DNA of 20,734 bases from JAJYSO01 sp964451785 (GTDB taxonomy: Bacteria; Bacteroidota; Bacteroidia; Flavobacteriales; Flavobacteriaceae), in NCBI GenBank assembly GCA_964451785.1, contig CAYVJG010000043.1:1-20734 (forward strand). Direction: 5' to 3'. This document shows, piece by piece, positions 1 through 9,600 of this stretch (positions are counted from its first letter, which is position 1; every line of letters starts with the position of its first letter). The position numbers were made by a program, and so were the translations under genes. Under the pieces are notes generated by a model. The model was not told where the DNA came from, searched no databases, and saw nothing but the letters and a program-made list of their open reading frames with translations.

Positions 1-70
1 TTAGTCTATTTTAAAAATCATTTCCGTATAACTGCTATGGAGTAATACTATTCATTTTGAAAAATAAATT

Positions 71-1615
71 ATGAAACACCAGAAAAAATTCCTTATTGTA
101 TTTCTTTTGTTACTTGCGTATTCACCTATTTTAAAAGCACAAACGAAAGCAACCCAAGCGCCCAATATCATTGTTTTTTTAGTAGATGATATGGGTTGGG
201 AAGATACATCTGTCCCTTTTTGGGATTCGGTAACGACTGCTAATCAAAAATTCTACACCCCTAATATGGAAAGGTTGGCGGCGCAATCTATGAAGTTTAC
301 TAACGCGTATGCCAATTCCATTTGCACGCCAACCCGAGTGAGTTTGATGACAGGAATGACAGCAGCTCATCATAAAGTGACCAATTGGACAATGTATAAA
401 AACAAAGCTGTAGATCCGGTGGATAGTGTTTTGCAGGCTCCTGATTGGAATATGAATGGCTTGAGTTCGAAAAAAGGCGTACCGCATACAGTTTATGCCA
501 CTACGCTTTTTCAAGTGTTGAATAGGAACGGCTATTATACAATTCATTGTGGAAAAGCTCATTTTGGAGCATATCAAACTCCAGGAGCAAATCCTTTAAA
601 TTTAGGTGCAGAGGTGAATATTGCAGGAAGTGCTGCTGGAAATCCGGCATCTTATCTAGGTATGAAAGACTATGGAAATAAGTTGGGAAATTTTAATATC
701 AGAGCAGTTAAAGGATTAAAAGAATATTGGGATACGCCAACCTTTTTAACCAAAGCCTTAACATTGGAAGCTTTGAAAGCAATGGACACGGCTCAGAAAA
801 AAGGAAAGCCTTTCTTTCTTTATATGGCGCATTATGCTGTGCATTTACCTTATAATGCGGATAAAAGATATGTTCAGAAGTATTTGGATCGAGGCTTGAA
901 TAAATCAGAAGCTGCTTATGCGACTTTAGTAGAAGGAATGGATGCAAGTCTCGGTAGAATTATGGACTATTTAGATGAAAAAGGAATTGCGGATAACACA
1001 ATCATCTTTTTTATGTCAGATAATGGAGGCTTGAGTCATTCGCCAAGAACAGGAAAGATGGATACACAAAACTACCCTTTGCGTTACGGAAAAGGTGCAT
1101 TGTACGAAGGCGGTATCAGAGAACCCATGCTAGTGAAATGGCCGGGTGTAACAAAAGCCGGCAGTGTAGCTCATCAGCCGGTAGTGATTTGGGATTTTTT
1201 TCCAACGATTATGCGGATGATCGGAATAAAATCTTATAAAACTGTTCAGAAAATTGATGGACAAAGCTTTGTGTCTGTTTTGAAAAATCCGGATTATAAA
1301 GATACAGAACGCACTTTAATATGGCATTTTCCCAATAATTGGGGAGGAGATCAAGGCGTTCCGGGATACTCTTGGACCAGTGCCATCAGGCAGGGAAAAT
1401 GGAAATTGATATACCTACAAAAACAACAGGAATTAAGATTGTATAATCTGGAAAAGGATATCAGTGAACAGCGTGATTTATCCAAAATCTATCCTGATAA
1501 AACAAGAGAATTAGCAAGCTTATTAACCCGAAAATTAAAAGATTCAGACGCTCAAATGCCTATTGTAAAAGCAACCGGAAAGAGAGTTCCTTGGCCGATT
1601 TATTGGTTGCTGTAG
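71..1615 (+). CDS. Secreted sulfatase (formylglycine-dependent, arylsulfatase-type)
   Basis: A 514-aa sulfatase of the alkaline-phosphatase superfamily (S1 type), predicted to hydrolyse sulfate esters outside the cytoplasm. Residues 1-24 form a signal peptide with a hydrophobic core (FLIVFLLLLAY) and no lipobox. The mature start holds the metal-binding pair D39-D40 in VDDMG. The sulfatase signature CTPTR lies at 85-89, so C85 should be converted to formylglycine by a maturase not encoded here. SDNGG at 316-320 gives the second metal pair (D317, N318), and GKGALYEGGIREP at 340-352 is typical of the family. GKAHFG (161-166) stands where many relatives have GKWHLG. The length is normal. The start is the ATG that begins the signal peptide. 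It is transcribed towards the giant gene at 1828-6417. The substrate is unknown: there is no neighbouring SusC/D, glycoside hydrolase or lyase. The family call is secure; specificity is not. Confidence 0.95.
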   Translation: MKHQKKFLIVFLLLLAYSPILKAQTKATQAPNIIVFLVDDMGWEDTSVPFWDSVTTANQKFYTPNMERLAAQSMKFTNAYANSICTPTRVSLMTGMTAAHHKVTNWTMYKNKAVDPVDSVLQAPDWNMNGLSSKKGVPHTVYATTLFQVLNRNGYYTIHCGKAHFGAYQTPGANPLNLGAEVNIAGSAAGNPASYLGMKDYGNKLGNFNIRAVKGLKEYWDTPTFLTKALTLEALKAMDTAQKKGKPFFLYMAHYAVHLPYNADKRYVQKYLDRGLNKSEAAYATLVEGMDASLGRIMDYLDEKGIADNTIIFFMSDNGGLSHSPRTGKMDTQNYPLRYGKGALYEGGIREPMLVKWPGVTKAGSVAHQPVVIWDFFPTIMRMIGIKSYKTVQKIDGQSFVSVLKNPDYKDTERTLIWHFPNNWGGDQGVPGYSWTSAIRQGKWKLIYLQKQQELRLYNLEKDISEQRDLSKIYPDKTRELASLLTRKLKDSDAQMPIVKATGKRVPWPIYWLL

Positions 1616-1631
1616 TTGAATGGAAAATTAA

Positions 1632-1662
1632 ATTCAATCAAAGGGATACAATTTGATTGAAT
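1632..1662. other. Hairpin just after the sulfatase stop
   Basis: An 11-bp perfect inverted repeat (ATTCAATCAAA at 1632-1642, its complement at 1652-1662) with a 9-nt loop begins 17 nt after the sulfatase stop. No T-tract follows, so it is not a standard intrinsic terminator. It may protect the mRNA 3' end or mark a Rho-dependent end. The rest of the gap 1616-1827, apart from the terminator palindrome, shows nothing recognisable. Confidence 0.4.
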
Positions 1663-1773
1663 AACCAGGTGTGCCTGACCGAAAACTGTTACAAAGCTAT
1701 ATGGATCTGCTCATTATATACCTGCATATTTCAAGACAGTATCTATAATGTCAGTATTTTATAGAAGGCTAAA

Positions 1774-1807
1774 AAAAGGCCATTTCTAAATTTAGAAATG
1801 GCCTTTT
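1774..1807. terminator. Probable bidirectional intrinsic terminator (34-nt palindrome)
   Basis: A 34-nt perfect palindrome (AAAAGGCCATTTCTAAA and its complement) sits between the convergent sulfatase and giant surface-protein genes. It lies 20 nt past the minus-strand stop and about 160 nt past the sulfatase stop. The run of seven A on the left gives a U-tract for minus-strand transcripts and TTTT on the right gives a shorter one for plus-strand transcripts, so it can serve both genes. Confidence 0.85.
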
Positions 1808-1827
1808 ATCAATTAAAAAAGATAGTT

Positions 1828-4800
1828 TTATTTTTTGATAAGCTTGAAGTGTTTTTCAACGCCGTTAATTTGAACTTGCATAAAATAAACACCACTTTCT
1901 AAGTTGCTAGTATTTAGTTGAGCATCAAGTGTATTAGGTTTTGCTAATAGCACTTGTTGTCCTAACATATTATAGATAGCAACTTGTTCAATAGAAGTTT
2001 GCGCTTGAAGGTTTAATTTATTTTCAACCGGATTTGGGTAGAATGTAAATCCTTCAAACTGTTGTTTGTCAACAGAAAGGTCTGAAGTAACTGTAATACA
2101 GAACTCTCCTTGAGCTTGATTAAATCCAGCGACTTTGACATAATAAACATCATCAGGAGCTAAGTCACTCAACGAAATTTCAAATTGACCACTTACCGCA
2201 CAGGCAATTTGATTGCCTAGAGAAGTTACATCTTCACAGTCACTAGGGGCACTAAAGACAACCATTTCGGTATTGAATTCCGTTTCAGGATAATCTGTTG
2301 AAATCGTAGTCAGACCATTGGCTGGAGCTACAAATTTAAACCATACAGAGTTAGTGCCATGGAAATTGTTAAGGCAGTTACCTACAGGTTCATCAGGTTG
2401 TTCAAAAGCAGCAACATTTGTGTAAGGTCCTGCACAGGCATCGTTGATAACGAGTTCAATGGCATCACATAAATATGTATTGACAGGAGGGGTGATATTA
2501 GTAGTGAAGTTGTTAGGTTCAGACCAATAACTAGTACTGTTTTCACCACATATAGCTCTAACGTAAACCTCATAAGCTGTTTGTTGGGTTAACCCTGTTA
2601 ATACAGTTGTAGGTTCATCACTGTTTACTTGTACAATGGTTCCTTCTTGATTAGGATCAAATCCTAATGGACCATAAGCCACTTCCCAGGCTGTATCATT
2701 GGCTCCAGCTGTCCAATCGACTTGTACTGAAACGTCAGTAATATATTGGAAAGAAACATTAGTAGGTGCCGCACAAGTAGGCCCTAAGTCAATGTTGATG
2801 TCATCTATATAAAGACTGCCTTGATAGGGCTCAGAATAAGCTTGGAAACCAAAATAGTAAACTCCAGATTCAGGAACGGTAAAGACTGTAGAGTCTAAAA
2901 CAGATTCTGCAATAGACATATCTGGATAGTCTTTCAAAGTATTTGTCATGCCCTCAGCAGTACTACTGGTGCCATAAGCAATTTTAAGTTTGCCAGTGTT
3001 ATAAGTAGAACCGTTGCTGTAGCGGTATTTAATTTTATAATTAACCCCAGATTCCAAGTTAATACCTTGAGTCATATACCAATTATCGGATATGCCAGAA
3101 CCAGTATAGAAACTCAATACATTTCCAGTAAAACCAAAATCATTAAAGTTTTCAGAAATATTGAGTGTTTCCCAAGATTTAGTAGTATTGATATTTTCTA
3201 AAGTTGCACAATCTGGCACTAGAGGTGGAGTTGTTGCTTCAAAATCTTGATTAAAAGGAATATCTGTAGAGATACAATTTGTGGTAAAGGTTAAAGGGCC
3301 GTATAAAAGACTAGAGTCAGTGTCGCTACATAAGGCACGTGCATAAACCTCATAAGTGGTGTTTTCAGTTAATCCAGAAATAGATGTAGAAGGGTCAGTA
3401 TCAACAGTAAGTGTTGTCCCGCCGGTATATTGATCAAATCCAGCTTCGCCATAAATGACTTCCCATTGTGTTTCTGCTCCGCCAGGAGTCCAGGTGATAT
3501 CTACAGAACTTGAGGTGAGGTTATTGGTAGACAAATCGCTAGGTGGTAAGCAGTCTGGTAATGCAACAATTTTTAAGATATAATCTTCAGCTTCACCAGA
3601 GAATTCTTCTTCACAAGGTGAAATTTCACCATACCAAACATTACGAACACGGATTCGTGTTGAAGTGCCAATCTCGGCAGTATCAGGGATAACAAAATCT
3701 TGATTAAAAGGAGTGCTTACGTTGTTAGCGGTGATTGTATTTTCACCTTCATCGTCAAAAGATCCATTTTTATTCCAGTCAATCCACATAGCTACATTGC
3801 TAGCGCTAGTAGTGAAAGTGATAGAAGCTTCAATATTTTGTCCAGGGTAAACGGTAATGGTGTCAGTTGTGTAGTCACTATAACCTGTATCTGAAGATTG
3901 AGAGTCATTGTGAATATCTACTAAGCCACCATCAGTTGAGAAGTTAGAGATATAGGTAGAATTAGTATCGCTAGAAGAAGGGGTACAATAGCATTCAGTA
4001 GCAGGATTTAGAGTTACAGCAATAATATCTGAATAACTGGTTTCGCCACTAGAGGTACAGGTCATTTTATAGCGGAAATCAGTAGCTTCACTAATGCCTT
4101 CTTGTAGCACAAAACTAGGAGAAATTGAACCTTCAATATCGGTCCAATTGTCTTGACCGGCAGGAGAAGATTGCCAAGTACGTTCTAGTCCATTAGCAGG
4201 AGCGGAAGATCCGGTTACGCTAACTGTAAACGGATCAGAGGCACATACTGCAAAAGCAGAGCTTTCGATGCTACCGGCGGATGGCGTTCCTGTACAATCA
4301 TCGAGTTGAATGATAGAAACTGTATAATCTTCAGCTTCTCCATAAGTAGCATTAGCACAAGAAACAATATCACTAGAACCATACACTAAGCGTACACGCA
4401 TTCTGTAATTTCCACTGGCAGCGGTATCAGGAACGATAAAGTTTTCGGTATATGTACCATCAGGCATACCATTACCGTCAGTATATATAATTTCTTCTGT
4501 ATCTTCAAAAGTACCATTTCCATTATAATCAATCCAAGCGCGGACATTTTCAGACGACGGAGAGCCATAATCGGTACTTACACTAAGGGTGTATTGTGAG
4601 CCAGGAGCTAAATCAGCAGGAGTAAGGCTAGTAAAATCACCATAAGCATTTTCACTACATTCTGAGTCGTTATTGATAGTAGTTGATAGCCCATTCAAAG
4701 TAACGTTAGAGATGCGGTCACCAGCAGAACAGCCAGTTGAGTATGTAGGGATGCAATAACATTCATCAGCAGGATTAAGGGCTACTGCAATGACATCAGA

Positions 4801-6417
4801 TACAGCTTCTTCATTAGTTAAGGTACAGACAACTTTATATCTGTAATCAGTAGCCTCAGTTATTCCGTCAGTAATTGTATAATCAGTAGAGATTGCTCCT
4901 TCAATATCAGTCCAGTTGTCTTGATCTGCAGGAGAAGATTGCCATATGTGTGTTAGGCCATTGGCCGCTAATTCTGCTCCAGTAATGGTGAGAGAAAACG
5001 TATCGTTAGCGCAAACAGAGAAGTTAGTCGTTTCTGGAGTGCCAACAGTTGGGGTTCCTGTACAATCGTCAAGTTGAATAACAGAGATTGTATAGTCTTC
5101 AGTTTCTCCATAGCTGACTTCCTCACAAGCGTCAAAGTCAGCATTAGAATAATTTCGAACAAGTCGAACTCTCATTCTGTACTCTCCGACTTCAACATCT
5201 TGCGGTAGTGTAAAGTCAAAATTAACTAAGCCATCAGGCATGCCGTCTCCTGCGGTAGTTGCAATTTGTTCAGAAGTTTCAAATGTTCCATTATTATTGT
5301 AATCTATCCAGATATTGACTTGGTCTGAATTAGGATAGGTATTATCAGTAGAAACTGTAATTGTATAAGTCAGTCCAGGACCGAGGTCAGCAGGAGTAAG
5401 GTCAGTAAAATCGCCATAGGCGTTATCACTGCATTCCGTAGAATTATCAAGGCCTTGAGAAATTCCGGTCAAGGAAACATTAGAAATTCGGTCACCAGAG
5501 CCACATCCTGAGCTGTAAATTGGGGTGCAATAGCACTCCGTTGCCGGGTTGAGGCTTACAGAAATAACATCAGAAATTGCTTCTTCATTAGTTAAGGTAC
5601 ACACCACTTTATATCTGTAGTCAGTAGCTTCAGTAATTCCATTGTCAAGCGTTAATTGAGTTGAAATTGATTCAGCAATATCCGTCCACGAGTTTTGTCC
5701 TGCGGGAGAAGATTGCCAAGTACGGGTCAAGCCATTAGCAGGAGCAGAAGAGCCAGATACAGAAAGGGAGAAAGGAGAATTGGCACAAATAGCTAATTCT
5801 GTAACTTCAGGAGTTCCAGCTACAGGAGTACCTGTACAATCATCGAGCTGAACGACAGAAACGGTATAATCTTCAGTTTCGCCATAGTTTTCTTGATCAC
5901 AAGCATTGTAGTCAGCAGAACCATAGCTGTAAACCAATCGGACACGCATTCTGTAATCGCCAGCAGTCACATCTGTCGGTAAAGTAAAATCAAAGGATAC
6001 TGTACCATTTCCCATACCCTCACCAGCTGTGGTGGCAATTTTTTCATCATCTGAGAATGTAAAATCTTGATTGTAATCTATCCAAATATTGACTTGTTCG
6101 GATATAGGAGAGGTATAATCGGTAGTCACAGAAATGCTGTAGGTTGCTCCAGGCGCAAGGTCAGCAGGAGTAAGGTCAGTAAAATCGCCATAGGCAGCTT
6201 CACTACATTCTGAAGTGTTATCTAGAGTTTGAGAAAGTCCAATTAAATTAACATTTGATATCTGATCGCCCATAGAGCAACCCGTAGAGTAGGTAGGGGT
6301 GCAATACTCTTCACTTTGAGCGAATCCTATTATTGATGTAATCAAAAATAGTAAGGTGAACAATACAGTTTTGAGATTAAACCTATTAATAATAGGTATG
6401 GGGTAGAAGTGCTCCAT
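1828..6417 (-). CDS. Giant T9SS-secreted surface protein with GEVED/Ig-like repeats (paralog A)
   Basis: A 1529-aa modular secreted protein with no catalytic motif seen; probably an adhesin or surface-binding protein. Approximate order: signal peptide 1-34 (ends SIIGFAQ); GEVED 39-193; Ig-like 194-294; GEVED 297-450; Ig-like to 552; GEVED 555-705; Ig-like to 808; GEVED 811-953; fibronectin III 956-1045; choice-of-anchor-J/cleaved-adhesin-like 1048-1212; fibronectin III 1215-1308; PPC-like beta-sandwich about 1313-1450 (FHGTNSVWF); T9SS type A tail 1455-1529 (FYPNPV, YNMLGQ, GVYFMQV, ending KK). The first three GEVED+Ig pairs are tandem repeats of about 257 residues. GEVED domains carry YGETEDYTVS-type motifs and an acidic loop such as DYNNNGTF. 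Ig-like modules share WQSSPAG. The tail predicts export by T9SS and surface attachment or release. The gene has its own candidate promoter and terminator. The family architecture is clear; the ligand is unknown. Confidence 0.92.
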   Translation of the reverse strand: MEHFYPIPIINRFNLKTVLFTLLFLITSIIGFAQSEEYCTPTYSTGCSMGDQISNVNLIGLSQTLDNTSECSEAAYGDFTDLTPADLAPGATYSISVTTDYTSPISEQVNIWIDYNQDFTFSDDEKIATTAGEGMGNGTVSFDFTLPTDVTAGDYRMRVRLVYSYGSADYNACDQENYGETEDYTVSVVQLDDCTGTPVAGTPEVTELAICANSPFSLSVSGSSAPANGLTRTWQSSPAGQNSWTDIAESISTQLTLDNGITEATDYRYKVVCTLTNEEAISDVISVSLNPATECYCTPIYSSGCGSGDRISNVSLTGISQGLDNSTECSDNAYGDFTDLTPADLGPGLTYTITVSTDNTYPNSDQVNIWIDYNNNGTFETSEQIATTAGDGMPDGLVNFDFTLPQDVEVGEYRMRVRLVRNYSNADFDACEEVSYGETEDYTISVIQLDDCTGTPTVGTPETTNFSVCANDTFSLTITGAELAANGLTHIWQSSPADQDNWTDIEGAISTDYTITDGITEATDYRYKVVCTLTNEEAVSDVIAVALNPADECYCIPTYSTGCSAGDRISNVTLNGLSTTINNDSECSENAYGDFTSLTPADLAPGSQYTLSVSTDYGSPSSENVRAWIDYNGNGTFEDTEEIIYTDGNGMPDGTYTENFIVPDTAASGNYRMRVRLVYGSSDIVSCANATYGEAEDYTVSIIQLDDCTGTPSAGSIESSAFAVCASDPFTVSVTGSSAPANGLERTWQSSPAGQDNWTDIEGSISPSFVLQEGISEATDFRYKMTCTSSGETSYSDIIAVTLNPATECYCTPSSSDTNSTYISNFSTDGGLVDIHNDSQSSDTGYSDYTTDTITVYPGQNIEASITFTTSASNVAMWIDWNKNGSFDDEGENTITANNVSTPFNQDFVIPDTAEIGTSTRIRVRNVWYGEISPCEEEFSGEAEDYILKIVALPDCLPPSDLSTNNLTSSSVDITWTPGGAETQWEVIYGEAGFDQYTGGTTLTVDTDPSTSISGLTENTTYEVYARALCSDTDSSLLYGPLTFTTNCISTDIPFNQDFEATTPPLVPDCATLENINTTKSWETLNISENFNDFGFTGNVLSFYTGSGISDNWYMTQGINLESGVNYKIKYRYSNGSTYNTGKLKIAYGTSSTAEGMTNTLKDYPDMSIAESVLDSTVFTVPESGVYYFGFQAYSEPYQGSLYIDDINIDLGPTCAAPTNVSFQYITDVSVQVDWTAGANDTAWEVAYGPLGFDPNQEGTIVQVNSDEPTTVLTGLTQQTAYEVYVRAICGENSTSYWSEPNNFTTNITPPVNTYLCDAIELVINDACAGPYTNVAAFEQPDEPVGNCLNNFHGTNSVWFKFVAPANGLTTISTDYPETEFNTEMVVFSAPSDCEDVTSLGNQIACAVSGQFEISLSDLAPDDVYYVKVAGFNQAQGEFCITVTSDLSVDKQQFEGFTFYPNPVENKLNLQAQTSIEQVAIYNMLGQQVLLAKPNTLDAQLNTSNLESGVYFMQVQINGVEKHFKLIKK
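3988..6303 (-). repeat. Three tandem coding repeats (774, 774, 768 nt), GEVED + Ig-like
   Basis: In-gene tandem repeat, residues 39-296, 297-554 and 555-810 of the 1529-aa protein. Each unit starts at a conserved cysteine (C-T/I-P-T/I-Y-S-T/S-G-C), contains one GEVED domain and one Ig-like module, and ends before the next CYC. Units share long stretches such as FTDLTPADL, YRMRVRL and WQSSPA. The nearly constant length with no frame loss points to unequal crossing-over of whole units. Confidence 0.85.
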
Positions 6418-6500
6418 AATTACAGTATAAATTTTAGGAATAGAGAGATTACAGCATCTCTTTATAATTTGGACTAATTTAAGATATTATTTATTTAATG

Positions 6501-6508
6501 CAAATATA
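6501..6508 (-). promoter_or_regulatory. Candidate -7 promoter box for paralog A
   Basis: On the minus strand this reads TATATTTG, an exact match to the Bacteroidota -7 consensus TAnnTTTG, about 84 nt before the start codon at 6417. No clear -33 TTTG is seen at the expected spacing. The surrounding gap 6418-6637 is AT-rich and otherwise holds only the terminator of the next gene. Confidence 0.45.
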
Positions 6509-6590
6509 AAATTAAAAAAATACAATAAGATAGTTATTAATAATTTTTAAGGATGCTATTGCATTAATGACTTGAATCCGCCATGTATAA

Positions 6591-6619
6591 AAAAAGCCGT
6601 TCATTACGAACGGCTTTTT
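6591..6619 (-). terminator. Intrinsic terminator of paralog B
   Basis: A 12-bp perfect stem (AAAAAGCCGTTC / GAACGGCTTTTT) with a 5-nt loop, starting 18 nt past the stop codon at 6638. A-tract on the plus strand gives the U-tract for minus-strand transcripts. Confidence 0.85.
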
Positions 6620-6637
6620 ACTGGTAAACTAAGTGAG

Positions 6638-9600
6638 TTATTTTTTGACAACTCTAAAAGTTTTAGAGCTGTTATTAATTTTCACACTTAACAAATAAAC
6701 ACCGGCTTGTAGGTTTTCAGCATTAATTTGAGTTTCTAATGTATGAGGTTGTGTTTTAATAACTAATTGTCCTAACATGTTGTATAATTTAACACTTTGG
6801 ATAGGAGATTTAGCTTTGAGAGTAAGTAAGGACTCAACGGGATTAGGGTAGTATGAAAAATCAGTAAATTCTTGATTTTCAATTCCTAAAGTTGAATTTA
6901 CTTGAACACAAAAAACGCCTTCAGCTTGATTAAAACCAGCCACTTTAAAGTAGTAAACAGTTCCTGGTGTTAAGCCTTCAATTTGAAGTGCCTCTCCAGC
7001 GGTAGCACAGCCTAATTGTTCACCTAGAGTAGTGATGTCTTCACAATTTTCAGGAGCATCAAAGGCTACAATTTCAGTAGCAAACTCAGTTTGTGAAAAA
7101 TCAGTACTAATGACTACTGCGCCTGATTCTGGTGCTGTAAAAGTAAACCATACAGAGTTAGTGCCATGGAAATCATTTAAACAAGCGCCTACAGGTTCGC
7201 CAGCTTGTTCAAAAGCATTTACATTGGTAAACGGACCTCCGTCACAGCCTACATCAAGTCCTATAGCAATGGCATCACAAAGGTAATTATTGCTCGGAGG
7301 TGTAGGGCTAGTGGTGAAACTGTAAGGACCGGCTAAGGTACTCTCATTACCTTCACTACAAGTAGATTGAACATAAACGTCATAAGTCGTTTCAGAATCT
7401 AGTCCCTCAATAGCAGCCATAGGAGTGCCATCGGTCACCTCAATAGTCGTTCCTTCAGTAGCCGGATCAAAACCTTCAGGGCCATAAGTAACTACCCATG
7501 ATACATCGTTAGCGCCTGGATTCCAAACTACTTGAGCTGAATTTTCAGTGATGTATTCAAAGTGAATATTAGTAGCCATAGGGCATTCCGGGCCGTAATC
7601 AATATGAATATCATCTACAATTACACGCAACTGATTAGGATCAGAATAAGCATTAAATGCAAAATAATACACGCCAGATTCAGGAACGGTGAAGATGATA
7701 GAATCTGCTTGAGCTCCTGCCGTATTTATTTCAGGATAATCTGCTAAAATAGTAGTCATGTCAACAGCTGATCGCGATGTGCCCATGGTTACTTTCAACT
7801 TTTCTACATAAGAAGAAGTAGTTGTCCCGTAGGTATAACTAATCTTATAATTAGTATCAGCTAAGAGATTAATTCCTTGTGTAAAATACCAGGCGTTTGT
7901 AGGATTTTGATAATCGTATTGAGCGCGAATGACGTTTCCTGTAAACCCGCTGCCATCTTGATTGTAGGTTTCCCAGTTATTTCCGCTTCCTGCATTTTCT
8001 ATTTCAGCACAGTTAGGAAGCGCTGGAGGAGCAATGCTTTCAAAATCTTGAGTGAATGGCACATCAGTTGCTTCGCACTCAGTTGTGAAAGTCAATGGTC
8101 CATAGAAATAACTATTGTCGGTAGGGCTACATACAGCGCGCACATAAATATCATATGTGGTATTTGGAGCTAATCCACTTATAGAGGTATTAGGGCTTCC
8201 AGAATCTACATTGACGCTTGTACCCTCGTTATTAGCTAAGTTAAATCCATTTTCACCATAGACCACTTCCCATGCTGTTTCTGATCCTCCTGGGAGCCAT
8301 GAAACATCGGTTGAGCTAGAAGTAAGATTTGAAATGGCAATATCACTTGGTGGCAAACAACTTGGTGCTTCAACTATTTTAATCATATAGTCTTCAGATT
8401 CACCAGAACCTGAATCGCCACAAGGTAGTAAATCACCATATGAAATAAATCGAACTCTCACACGTGTAGACATAGTTGGCGTTAAAGTGTCAGGAACAAC
8501 AAAAGAGCCAGTGTAAGGACTAGAAGTTGTTGTGAACACATTTTCACCTTCATCGTCAAAGTTTCCATTAAGATTCCAATCAATCCAAACAGCAACATCT
8601 CCATATTCTGAAGAGCCACTAATGAATAAATCGATTTCTTGTCCTGGATAAGCAATGATGGTATCCGTATCTGTATAATCAGAGTATCCATTTTCAGAAC
8701 CTTGGCTATCTACATTGATGTCGACTAAGGCGTTATCTGTCGCTACATTAGTAATCTGGTAGTAATCACTATTATTTGTAGGGATACAGTAGCATTCAGT
8801 AGCCGGATTTAAGGTGACCGAAATAATGTCTGAATAACTCGTTTCACTACTAGAAGTACAGGTTAGCATATAACGAAAATCTGTTGGCACACTGATACCT
8901 TCTTCAAGTGTAAAGTTAGGAGAAATACTATTCTCTATATCTGTCCAAGTATCTTCACCTGCCGGAGAAGATTGCCAAGTGCGTTCAAGACCTTCAGCAG
9001 GTTCAGAAGAGCCTGTAACAGTAAGGGCAAAAGCATCATTCGCGCAGACAGAGAATTCAGAAGCCTCTATGGTTCCAGCAGTAGGTGTTCCTGTACACTC
9101 ATCAAGTTGAATGATAGAAACGGTATAATCTTCTGTTTCGCCATAGGTTTCGCTTCCACATGGGTCAATATTATCGCCTGTATAGACTAAGCGTACACGC
9201 ATTCTGTAGTCTCCGGCAGCGGTTTCATCAGGAACTATAAAATCTTCTGAATAGGTTCCTTCACCCATACCGTCACCGTTTGTAAAGGCAATTTCTTCAC
9301 TATCTTCAAAAAGACCGTTGGCGTTATAATCAATCCATGCCCTTACATCTTCAGAAGTAGGAGAACCGTAATCAGTTGATATGTTGATTGTGTATTGAGT
9401 TCCTGGTGCTAAATTAGGGGCATCTAAACTCGTGTAATCACCATAGGCGTTTTCACTACATTCTGAGTCGTTGTTTAAATTGATAGTTGTGCCCGATAAG
9501 CTCACATTAGAAATGCGGTCTCCAGCAGAACATCCTGTGCTGTAAGTAGGCGTGCAATAACATTCAGTAGCAGGGTTAAGTGTTACAGAGATAACCGCTG

